Assembly (NCBI RefSeq): GCF_018205345.1
Contig: NZ_JADRHM010000004.1
Span: 1-62,389, forward strand
Direction: 5' to 3'
DNA from: Fusobacterium sp. DD2
GTDB taxonomy: Bacteria; Fusobacteriota; Fusobacteriia; Fusobacteriales; Fusobacteriaceae
DNA length: 62,389 bases
Both the position numbers and the translations under genes were made by a program. The notes beneath the pieces are model-generated. The model saw only the letters and a list, made by a program, of their open reading frames with translations, made no database searches and was not told the DNA's origin. Of the stretch, positions 54,449 to 62,389 are shown in pieces. The first letter of the stretch is position 1, and each line of letters starts with the position of its first letter.

Positions 54449-57400
54449 ATGAGTGAGAACTATAAGTATGCAGAATCTCATTTAGAGGATGCCTTATTAG
54501 AATTATTAGAAGAATTAGGATGGGAATATTTGCCAGGTGGGAAAACGGAAAGAACCGACAGGAGAGAGGTAATTTTAGAGGAAAAATTGAGAGATGCAGT
54601 TTATCGTCTAAATCCTATGATGCCAGATTATGTTAAAGAAGATGCTTTGAAGCAAGTGATGCGTCTTCCAGAAACAACTCTTATCAAATCTAATGAGCAA
54701 TTTCATAAAATGCTTGTTGAAGGGGTAAATGTTGGAGAATACATTGATAAGAAAAATAAGAAACATAGTGGAGGAAAGGTTTATCTAGTTGATTTTGAAA
54801 ATATTGATAGTAATGAATTTATAGCAGTAAATCAATTAAAAGTAGAGGGAAAAGATTTAAGAATACCAGATGTTGTATTGTATGTAAATGGATTACCTCT
54901 GGTTTTAATAGAGCTAAAATCTCTATCTAATGAAAATGTAGGAATTCAAGAGGCATATACTCAAGTAAATAATTATAAATCAATTATACCAAAAATATTT
55001 GTGTATAATAGTTTTTGTGTAATTAGTGATGGAGTAAATGCAAAAGCTGGAACCATATCTTCAAATGAAGAGAGATTTATGAGTTTTAGAACAATAGATG
55101 GAATAGAAATAGCACCTACTAGTGCGATGATGATGGAAGTATTAACAAGGGGAATGCTTTCGAGAGAGAGAATTTTAGAGATTACTAAAGATTTTCTTTT
55201 GTTTTTAAATGAGAGTCCAGATAAAATTAAGATATTGGCTCAGTATCATCAAATGTTTGCTGTAAAAAAAGCACTAGAAAAAACAGAAATAGCAATAGCT
55301 AATGAAGGAAAAATAGGTGTTGTATGGCATACTCAGGGAAGTGGAAAATCCTTGACAATGGTCTTTTATGCAGGGCAATTAATGAAAAAATTTAACAATC
55401 CAACTATAGTGGTTTTAACTGATAGAAATGATTTAGATAATCAATTATTTGAGACATTTTCAAAATGTACTGGATATTTAGTAGAAACTCCAAAACAAGC
55501 AGAGAACAAAGAAAACTTAAGAAATATGTTAAATGTTGGAAGTGGAGGAATCATATTTACAACAATACAAAAATTCTCATCTCAAGAAAGTGAGGATTTA
55601 GAACCAGTTTCTCTAAGAAAAGATATCTATATAATCGCAGATGAAGCGCACAGATCACAGTATGGATTAGATGCAAAAATGGATGAATTTGGAAATAGTA
55701 AGTATGGTTATGCAAAATATGTAAGAGATGCTTTGCCTAATGCCAATTACATAGGGTTTACAGGCACACCAATTGATTTTGATGATAAATCTACAGTGGC
55801 AGTTTTTGGAGATTATATTGATATATATGATATGACGAGAGCTGTGGAGGATGGAGCTACTGTAAAGATTTATTATGAAAATAGATTTATAAAACTGGAT
55901 CTAAATAAGGACTTAATAGATAAAATTGATGATGAGTTTAAAGATATAATGTCTCAACAAGAGGAGAGAATAGTTGAGAGCAAAAAAAGAGATATAACTA
56001 AAATGGAAGCTATAATTGGTGCTAAAAATAGGATAAAAACATTGGCTGAAGATTTAGTTGCTCATTGGGAAATGAGAAGAAAAAATGCTTATGGAAAATG
56101 CATGATTGTATGCATGTCTAGAAAAATATGTGTTGACCTCTATAATGAAATAGTAAAAATAAGACCAGAATGGCATAGTGATGATAAGAAAAAAGGGAAA
56201 ATAAAAGTAGTAATGACAAGTAATATAGCAAAGGATCCAGAGGAATTTAAACCTCATTTTACTACAAAAGAAGATAGAGAAGAGCTAGCAAATAGAATGA
56301 AAGATGATAATGATGAGCTGGAAATGGTAATAGTAAGAGATATGTGGCTTACTGGATTTGATGTTCCTTGTTTAAATACTATGTATATAGACAAACCGAT
56401 GATAGGACATAATCTAATGCAGGCTATTGCCAGAGTAAATAGGGTATATAAGGATAAGAGTGGAGGACTTGTAGTAGATTATATAGGAATTGGTGACGAT
56501 TTAAAAAGAGCCTTGAAACAGTACAGTAATAATGATAGAAAAACTACTGGAATTAATCAAGAGGAAGCTGTTGCTATAATGCTTGAATATTATGAAAAAG
56601 TTAAAGAGCTGTTCCACGGATTTGATTATTCAGATTATAAGGATGAAAGTTCGTTAAAAAGAGGGCAGATAATAATTGCTGGAATGGATTTTATTTTAAA
56701 TAAGGATAATCAAGAAAAAAATTATAAGAATGAATTTATTGACAATGTCTTGGCACTTTCTAAAGCACATGCTCTTTGTGTTACAACAAAAGAGGGGATT
56801 GGATTAAATTGTGAAATTGCATATTTTAAAGCAGTAAGAGCAAGTTTAATGAAATTGGAAAACAGACCAACAATAGGACCAAATGGAAAAATATTAACTG
56901 AAAAAGAGATAAATGACAGATTAGCAAAATTGATGGCTAAAACAATTATTTCAGAAGAAGTAGTTGACGTATATGGTGAACTTGGAATAAAAAATCCCGA
57001 TTTATCAATATTTTCTGAAGAATTTTTAGAAGATCTGAGTAGAATAAAGTATAAAAATCTTGCTGTTGAAATGCTAAAAAAACTTTTAGAAGGAAAGATA
57101 AAATCATTTGGAAAAAGAAATATTGTCGCATCGGAAAAACTTTCTGAAAAATTAAAGAAAGCTATTAGTAGATATAAAAATAAAGAGTTTACAAGTTTTG
57201 AAATGATGGAATTGTTAAAAGAGATGGCTAGAGATGTCAATGAAGAAGTGAATAAAGGAAAAAAATTAGGACTTTCAGACGAGGAGATGGCCTTTTATGA
57301 TATTCTAACTAAAGATGAAAGTATTTTTGAAGAGATATCTGATAAAACAATGATTGAAATTGTTAAAGATTTAACTGATATGATAAAAAGAAGTGTCTCT

Positions 57401-57616
57401 ATTGACTGGTACGATAAAGAAAGTGTAAAAGCCAAGATAAAAAACAGTGTGAGAAGATTATTGAGTAAATATAAGTACCCACCTAAGAAAACAAGAAGTA
57501 CTGTTGATTTGATTGTTTCACAAGCTAAAGATCTTGATTTTGATATAAGACCTGATATAGATTATGCCTATGATCAAAGTGGTTTTATGATGGCTGCAGA
57601 AAAATATTCAAATTGA
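54449..57616 (+). CDS. hsdR: Type I restriction subunit HsdR
   Basis: A 1055-residue translocase-nuclease. Nuclease motif RIPDVVLYVNGLPLVLIELKS (Asp...Glu-x-Lys, about 140-160), Walker A HTQGSGKSLT (about 292-301), DEAHRSQYG (about 400), GFTGTP (about 435) and helicase motif VI QAIARVNRVYKDK. ATG 54449 (MSENYKYAESHLED) after AGGGGG is preferred to the ATG at 54428. Intact, but without HsdM it should be inert because HsdR acts only in a complex with M and S. Confidence 0.95.
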   Translation: MSENYKYAESHLEDALLELLEELGWEYLPGGKTERTDRREVILEEKLRDAVYRLNPMMPDYVKEDALKQVMRLPETTLIKSNEQFHKMLVEGVNVGEYIDKKNKKHSGGKVYLVDFENIDSNEFIAVNQLKVEGKDLRIPDVVLYVNGLPLVLIELKSLSNENVGIQEAYTQVNNYKSIIPKIFVYNSFCVISDGVNAKAGTISSNEERFMSFRTIDGIEIAPTSAMMMEVLTRGMLSRERILEITKDFLLFLNESPDKIKILAQYHQMFAVKKALEKTEIAIANEGKIGVVWHTQGSGKSLTMVFYAGQLMKKFNNPTIVVLTDRNDLDNQLFETFSKCTGYLVETPKQAENKENLRNMLNVGSGGIIFTTIQKFSSQESEDLEPVSLRKDIYIIADEAHRSQYGLDAKMDEFGNSKYGYAKYVRDALPNANYIGFTGTPIDFDDKSTVAVFGDYIDIYDMTRAVEDGATVKIYYENRFIKLDLNKDLIDKIDDEFKDIMSQQEERIVESKKRDITKMEAIIGAKNRIKTLAEDLVAHWEMRRKNAYGKCMIVCMSRKICVDLYNEIVKIRPEWHSDDKKKGKIKVVMTSNIAKDPEEFKPHFTTKEDREELANRMKDDNDELEMVIVRDMWLTGFDVPCLNTMYIDKPMIGHNLMQAIARVNRVYKDKSGGLVVDYIGIGDDLKRALKQYSNNDRKTTGINQEEAVAIMLEYYEKVKELFHGFDYSDYKDESSLKRGQIIIAGMDFILNKDNQEKNYKNEFIDNVLALSKAHALCVTTKEGIGLNCEIAYFKAVRASLMKLENRPTIGPNGKILTEKEINDRLAKLMAKTIISEEVVDVYGELGIKNPDLSIFSEEFLEDLSRIKYKNLAVEMLKKLLEGKIKSFGKRNIVASEKLSEKLKKAISRYKNKEFTSFEMMELLKEMARDVNEEVNKGKKLGLSDEEMAFYDILTKDESIFEEISDKTMIEIVKDLTDMIKRSVSIDWYDKESVKAKIKNSVRRLLSKYKYPPKKTRSTVDLIVSQAKDLDFDIRPDIDYAYDQSGFMMAAEKYSN

Positions 57617-57617
57617 T

Positions 57618-57655
57618 AAAAACAACCTCCTGGATATTGGAGGTTGTTTTTTATT
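57618..57655. terminator. Bidirectional terminator
   Basis: AAAACAACCTCC...GGAGGTTGTTTT (stem of 12) with loop TGGATATT, flanked by A and T runs. It ends hsdR and the convergent methyltransferase. Confidence 0.92.
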
Positions 57656-58237
57656 TTATATTTTTTTCATTATAACATTAAACCATTTTTCATTTTTTCT
57701 ATCAGCTCTCACATCTTCAGTAATAAAAAAAGCTAAAATTTCAAATTTTAAGTTAGCCACAAAATCTGTAAATTTTTCTTCTGTAAAACAGGTAAAAGTG
57801 CGACCATCTTTTTCATAATTATTATTTCCATATTTAAAAGAGGCATAGAGTATTCCGTCTTTTTTTAAGGCGGAAATACATTTTTCTAAAGTTGTAAGGA
57901 CTTCCTCTTCATTTAAATGTAAAAGAGATGCACATGCCCAGATACCTATAAATTTATCATCAAATTTCAAATCTCTCATATCACCAACAATAACTTTCTG
58001 TCCAATATATTTGCTAGCTTTTTCTGCAAGTTTTGGAGATAAATCTAAAGCTGTTACTTTAAATCCTTTTTCTATAAAATATTTGGAATCTCTTCCACTT
58101 CCACATCCAAGATCAAGGATTTCACCACTATTATATTTTAGATATTTTTCAAATTGTGAGTATAGATTTTTCATATCTGCATTGACTGTATTATTAAAAA
58201 AGTTATCTGCATTATCATCATAAAATTTTATTGACAT
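57656..58237 (-). CDS. Class I SAM-dependent methyltransferase
   Basis: A 193-residue methyltransferase: motif I EILDLGCGSGRDSKYF (about 38-53), KVTALDLSPKLAEKA, and post-motif WACASLLHLNEEEV. It resembles tellurite-resistance-like/TehB small methyltransferases; the substrate is unknown. Its ATG overlaps the stop of the helicase gene (TAATG), so the two are co-expressed. Confidence 0.85.
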   Translation of the reverse strand: MSIKFYDDNADNFFNNTVNADMKNLYSQFEKYLKYNSGEILDLGCGSGRDSKYFIEKGFKVTALDLSPKLAEKASKYIGQKVIVGDMRDLKFDDKFIGIWACASLLHLNEEEVLTTLEKCISALKKDGILYASFKYGNNNYEKDGRTFTCFTEEKFTDFVANLKFEILAFFITEDVRADRKNEKWFNVIMKKI

Positions 58238-60591
58238 TATTCCTCCATATATTTTCTTCTAAAATAGTTAATATTTCTATATTCTAGCCTATCAAGTATA
58301 TTTGAAAAAAGAGCAGAGTTAGCACTAATCTCTTTGTATAGTTCCTGATTAAGTTTAAAAGTATCATCTTCATATGTAAAAAATTCGCTGTGCTTACCAT
58401 CTTTTGTAAGAAAATTAATTGGATTGTCTTTAGCAAGTTTTTCAAATTCTGATATTTCCCAATTTTCCCAATTGTTGTGTTTTTTATTATTTAAATCTTT
58501 TCCATGTAACTTATCATTATAGAAAGTTTTGTAGAATTTTCCTATTTCAGTTAAAGTTACTTGAGATTTTAATTGAGGTTGTAAAAAAGAAAGAAGCAAT
58601 GGTATTTTGTAAGATTTTGTCATACTTGTCTTTTCAGTAAATTTCAAAAACTCCAATGCTCTTTTAGAAAATCTCTTTTCATCTTGTGAAAGATTACCTG
58701 TCTCTTTTAAAAAGTCATACCATGTTTTAAATTTTTGAATATACATATGAACCGGAAAATCCCCAAAAGTATATATATCCATAATTGTTGGAGTTCTCTT
58801 TAATTTCTCTTTAACACGTATAAAATCGCTGATAAGTCTATCCTTAATGTTATCCCTATGTTTTTTATATTCTTCAAAATAGTCAATGAGTTCCAAATCA
58901 AAGTTAGCACTACATCCTGCTGGAAGCACAAATTCTTCATCAATAGGGGATATAGTACGAGTTTCTTCTTTTGTATAGTTACCACATAAAAATGAAGGCT
59001 TTGCCTCAGCTCCCCTGTAGTTTCCTACAAAATCCAGCACACGTACCTTGTTTTTTCCTTCAAAAGTACGAAGTCCTCTTCCTAGTTGCTGAATAAAGAT
59101 TGTATATGAATTTGTAGGTCTTAGAAAAAGTATAGTGTCAATACATGGGATATCAACACCTTCGTTGAAGACATCTACAGTAAATATGATATCCAGTTTA
59201 TGTTCTTTAAATTTCTGGATAATCTCCTGTCTTTTTTCTACAGGGGTATCTCCAATTATTATAGCACTGGCTATTTTTTTACTTTTAAAATAGTTATGCA
59301 TACACTGGCAATGTTTAACACTGGCACAGAAGGCAACTGTTGATTGTTTCCTGTATTGGAGATATTTATTAAAAACTAAAGCCATTCTTTTTTCGATAAT
59401 CAGGGAGTTTTCCAAGGCTTCAAGATCATATTTTCCACTTCTCCATGGAATAGCAGTATAATCAGTATCGTCATATATCCCAAAATATTCAAAGGGAACA
59501 AGCCAACCATTATTTATTCCCACTCTAAAATCACATTCGTAGGCAATATTATAATCACATAACTTATATACATCACCATTGTCAGCACGATCTGGAGTTG
59601 CAGTAAGCCCAAGAAGAAATTGTGGTTTAAAGTAATCAAGTACCTTTAAATAACTTGGTGCACTGCTATGGTGAAATTCATCAATAACTATATAATCAAA
59701 ATAGTGTTGTGAAAAATATGCATTTGTAAGATATTCATCTTTTGAAAGTGTTGTAATAGATGCAAAGATAATATCTTTATCAACATCTTTGCTGTATCCA
59801 TTAAAAAATCCATATGTTTTGCTGTTTCCATATAGTGTTTCAAATGTTTTTTGTGCATCTCTTAGAATTTCATCTCTATGAGCAACAAATAGAATTTTAT
59901 TAAAACTCATACTGTCAAAAGCTGAAAGAAAGGTTTTTCCAAGTCCTGTTCCTACTACAATCATAGCTTTTTTATAGCCTTCTTCTCTAGTTTTTGAAAG
60001 TTCATATAGAGCAGGAACCTGGAATTTTATAGGCTCAATTTTTTTTGTTGGAGCTGGAGGAGTAGGATCCAAAATTTTTTCAAAATCTTTTTTAGTATAA
60101 CTTTTCTCATATTCTCTTAACCATTCTAAACTTAGTTCAAAGCTATTTCTTTCGTATAGCTCTTCAAATTCATTTAAAATAGAAGTAATTTCTTCATGCT
60201 TTTTCTCTCCAATAAAATGATAATTCCATTCAATTCCTGAGATAAGAGCAGAATATGAAATATTAGAAGAACCGATAAAGACTTCGATGTTATCTCCAGT
60301 TTTAAAAATATAAGTTTTAGGATGAAAGGATCTGTTTTCCCTGTTTTCAAAAATCTTAACTCCTGGGATTTCAAGAAGTCTGTAGAGAGCATTTGGTTCT
60401 GTTACACTCATATAGTTGCTTGTTAGTATTTTTATAGTTTTTCCTTGATTTTTAGCTTCAATTAGTTCTGGAATAAGTAGTTTTAAACCAGAGTCCCGAA
60501 TAAATGATACGTTCATTATTATTTCATCTGAATTATTAATAGAATTTTTTAAAGCATTATACATTGTATTTTTATTGTTACAGATAAGCAT
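58237..60591 (-). CDS. PLD-nuclease / DEAD-box helicase fusion protein
   Basis: A 784-residue protein. The N-terminus (1-165) is a phospholipase-D-like domain with FHPKTYIFKTGDNIEVFIGSSN (HxK motif, about 105-126). A superfamily 2 helicase follows: VVGTGLGKTFLSAF (about 212-225), DEFHHSS (about 302), GLTATPDR (about 333) and QQLGRGLR (about 498). The C-terminal region is DUF3427-like. This architecture is seen near restriction and defence loci and may attack foreign DNA; here it is transcribed away from the type I operon. No defence role is shown. Confidence 0.85.
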   Translation of the reverse strand: MLICNNKNTMYNALKNSINNSDEIIMNVSFIRDSGLKLLIPELIEAKNQGKTIKILTSNYMSVTEPNALYRLLEIPGVKIFENRENRSFHPKTYIFKTGDNIEVFIGSSNISYSALISGIEWNYHFIGEKKHEEITSILNEFEELYERNSFELSLEWLREYEKSYTKKDFEKILDPTPPAPTKKIEPIKFQVPALYELSKTREEGYKKAMIVVGTGLGKTFLSAFDSMSFNKILFVAHRDEILRDAQKTFETLYGNSKTYGFFNGYSKDVDKDIIFASITTLSKDEYLTNAYFSQHYFDYIVIDEFHHSSAPSYLKVLDYFKPQFLLGLTATPDRADNGDVYKLCDYNIAYECDFRVGINNGWLVPFEYFGIYDDTDYTAIPWRSGKYDLEALENSLIIEKRMALVFNKYLQYRKQSTVAFCASVKHCQCMHNYFKSKKIASAIIIGDTPVEKRQEIIQKFKEHKLDIIFTVDVFNEGVDIPCIDTILFLRPTNSYTIFIQQLGRGLRTFEGKNKVRVLDFVGNYRGAEAKPSFLCGNYTKEETRTISPIDEEFVLPAGCSANFDLELIDYFEEYKKHRDNIKDRLISDFIRVKEKLKRTPTIMDIYTFGDFPVHMYIQKFKTWYDFLKETGNLSQDEKRFSKRALEFLKFTEKTSMTKSYKIPLLLSFLQPQLKSQVTLTEIGKFYKTFYNDKLHGKDLNNKKHNNWENWEISEFEKLAKDNPINFLTKDGKHSEFFTYEDDTFKLNQELYKEISANSALFSNILDRLEYRNINYFRRKYMEE

Positions 60592-60854
60592 TCTTTCCCC
60601 ACCTCCGTAAATTACTTACATTTTAACATAGATATAAGTGCAATGATATAAAGTTTTATATAATTATCTAGTAGAAATTTTTTTTCGTTTTTTAAAATAA
60701 TAACAAAACTCCTTTCAGAACCATTGATTATAGTTAATTAATCCTATTTATATGAAAGTTGTAAACTTTTTTCATTGGAAAATATTATTGATTAAATTAT
60801 GGTCATAAAGTATAATAGGACTAACAGAAAAGGAATTGGGAGGAAAGGATAGAA
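60592..60854. promoter_or_regulatory. Divergent promoter region
   Basis: 263 bases between the helicase and the transporter. A-rich and T-rich tracts and a candidate plus-strand box pair TTGATT...TATAAT (about 60788 and 60812-60817) precede the transporter RBS GGGAGGAAAGG (60838-60848). No gene seen. Confidence 0.5.
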
Positions 60855-62354
60855 ATGAAAAAATTTCAAATGCCAGATACATATGTAATCATCTTTATAG
60901 TTGTATTATTTGCAGCATTACTTACTCATACTGTTCCAGTAGGTAAGTTCCAGATGCAAAAAGTAACTTATAAGACAGAGCAGGGTGTAGAAAAAAGTAA
61001 AAACGTTCCTATAGCAGGAAGTTTTAGTTACGAACTTGATAAACAGGGACAACCACTTGTAAAAGGAATCAAATTCTTTGAACCAGGTGGAGAAGTAGGA
61101 GTATCAAATTACATCTATGAAGGAATCACAAGCGGTGACAAATGGGGTACTGCAGTTGGGGTAATAGCTTTCATACTTGTAATTGGAGGTTCTTTTGGAA
61201 TAATCTTAAAAACAAAAGCAGTAGAAGCAGGACTTATGTCTTTGATTAAGAAGACTAAAGGTTCAGAAATACTTCTTTTGGGACTTGTGTTTACATGTTT
61301 CTCACTAGGAGGAGCAGTATTCGGAATGGGAGAAGAAACGATACCATTTGCAATGGTACTTATACCAATAGTAATAGGAATGGGATATGACGCTGTAACA
61401 GGTGTACTAATAAGTTATGTTGCTACACAGATTGGATTTGCTACATCATGGATGAACCCATTCAGTGTTGCAATAGCACAGGGAGTTGCTGGAATTCCAG
61501 TACTTTCAGCTTCTTGGTTTAGAATTCCTATGTGGATATTCTTTACAGGGTTTGGAGTATTATATACTATGAGATATGCTCGTAGAGTAAAGAAAGATCC
61601 AAAATATTCAATCTCTTATGAAACAGATGCTTACTATAGAGAAGGATTTGAAGAGGATGAAAAGAAAAATCTTGAATTTACATTAGGACATAAACTAGTA
61701 TTATTAACAGTAGTAGTTGGAGTAATCTGGGTAATATATGGAGTTGTAAAAGAAGGATACTACTTACCAGAAATAGCTACTCAGTTTGTAATTATGGGTA
61801 TTTTATCTGGAATAATTGGAGTGATATTCAAACTTGAAGGAATGAGAGTTAATGATATAGCTACTTCATTTAGAAGCGGAGTAGAAGACCTTGTTGGTGC
61901 TGCAATAGTAGTTGGTATGGCAAAAGGAATTGTACTTGTATTAGGTGGAACTTCAGCAGGAGAACCAAGTGTATTAAATACAATTCTTAACTGGGTTGCA
62001 AATGGACTTACTGGATTACCATCAGTATTATCAGCATGGTTCATGTATGTATTCCAATCTATATTCAACTTCTTCGTTGTATCAGGTTCAGGTCAAGCTG
62101 CTTTAACAATGCCACTTATGGCACCACTTGCTGACCTTGTGGGAGTTACAAGACAAGTTGCAGTTTTAGCATTCCAATTAGGAGACGGATTTACAAACTT
62201 AATAGTTCCAACATCTGGACTTTTAATTGCTATATTAGGAGTTGCTAAAATTGAATGGACTACATGGGCAAAATTCCAAATTAAATTCCAAACAATACTA
62301 TTTGTATTAGGAAGTATCTGGATATTTGTTGCAATGGCAATTCATCTACAATAG
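60855..62354 (+). CDS. YfcC-family membrane transporter
   Basis: A 499-residue integral membrane protein of the YfcC/ArsB-NhaD-like superfamily, thought to exchange or import basic amino acids or small peptides. About 11-12 TM segments; the N-terminus MKKFQMPDTYVIIFIVVLFAALLTHTVPVGKF and the conserved GGAVFGMGEETIPFAMVLIPIVIGMGYD and SGSGQAALTMPLMAPLADLVGVTRQ loops are visible. Full length. The substrate cannot be read from sequence. Confidence 0.88.
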   Translation: MKKFQMPDTYVIIFIVVLFAALLTHTVPVGKFQMQKVTYKTEQGVEKSKNVPIAGSFSYELDKQGQPLVKGIKFFEPGGEVGVSNYIYEGITSGDKWGTAVGVIAFILVIGGSFGIILKTKAVEAGLMSLIKKTKGSEILLLGLVFTCFSLGGAVFGMGEETIPFAMVLIPIVIGMGYDAVTGVLISYVATQIGFATSWMNPFSVAIAQGVAGIPVLSASWFRIPMWIFFTGFGVLYTMRYARRVKKDPKYSISYETDAYYREGFEEDEKKNLEFTLGHKLVLLTVVVGVIWVIYGVVKEGYYLPEIATQFVIMGILSGIIGVIFKLEGMRVNDIATSFRSGVEDLVGAAIVVGMAKGIVLVLGGTSAGEPSVLNTILNWVANGLTGLPSVLSAWFMYVFQSIFNFFVVSGSGQAALTMPLMAPLADLVGVTRQVAVLAFQLGDGFTNLIVPTSGLLIAILGVAKIEWTTWAKFQIKFQTILFVLGSIWIFVAMAIHLQ

Positions 62355-62368
62355 TAGATTTAAAACTA

Positions 62369-62389
62369 AGGGTAGAAAAAATTCTACCC
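62369..62389 (+). terminator. Terminator of the YfcC gene (cut by window end)
   Basis: GGGTAGAA-AAAA-TTCTACCC stem at 62370-62389; the T-run would follow outside the window. Confidence 0.75.

Noticed and set aside
1..62389. CRISPR arrays, tRNA and rRNA genes
   Set aside because: No regularly spaced direct repeats and no recognisable tRNA or rRNA sequence were seen by eye on either strand; the ICE does not end in a tRNA gene.

Overview
The window is low-GC DNA from an anaerobic, gut- or oral-type bacterium. Several mobile elements are nested inside a chromosomal type I restriction locus. The host is not certain. The YfcC-type transporter and the AT-rich flanking genes at the right end would fit Fusobacterium or a low-GC Firmicute; this is inference from protein character, not from a marker gene.

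Layout. (1) Positions 1 to about 49160 are the right part of an integrative conjugative element (ICE); its left end lies outside the window. Backbone genes are a giant helicase/N6-methylase protein (3-6374), an OB-fold-like protein (6418-7074), an XRE regulator, a MOBP-type relaxase with its MobC (38085-39777), small regulators with an ImmA/IrrE protease (39955-43460), and three tandem large serine recombinases (44259-49085). The element ends inside hsdM, so a headless hsdM follows directly. (2) Cargo replaces the middle of a C5-methyltransferase/LlaJI-type restriction system. Its methyltransferase N-terminus survives at 7422 and its restriction subunit C-terminus at about 36016. The cargo holds ant(6)-Ia, sat4 and aph(3')-IIIa (8576-10910), a frameshifted WYL regulator with a RibD-like reductase, and a serine-recombinase remnant split by a complete IS21-family element (13684-16074). 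It also holds a full-length Tn916-like transposon with tet(M) (about 16.6-36.0 kb, int on the left). That Tn916 is itself interrupted in orf15 by an IS3-family (IS150-type) element (26625-27995). (3) Between Tn916 and the relaxase lies a membrane protein plus DUF4868/KwaB-like pair (36687-38065), a probable Kiwa-like defence module. (4) From 49162 on is host DNA. It contains truncated hsdM, an invertible hsdS locus with its own tyrosine recombinase, a frameshifted DUF5655-like protein, hsdR, a convergent methyltransferase/PLD-helicase operon, and a YfcC-family transporter.

How it works together. The serine recombinases insert the ICE into hsdM, which should switch off the type I enzyme while the ICE is resident. 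The ICE gives resistance to streptomycin, streptothricin, kanamycin/neomycin and tetracycline, plus possible phage defence. Tn916 keeps intact int, xis, relaxase and coupling-protein genes but has a broken orf15. It can probably excise but not transfer itself, and may travel with the outer ICE. Several boundaries were fixed by target duplications whose removal restores the interrupted reading frame.
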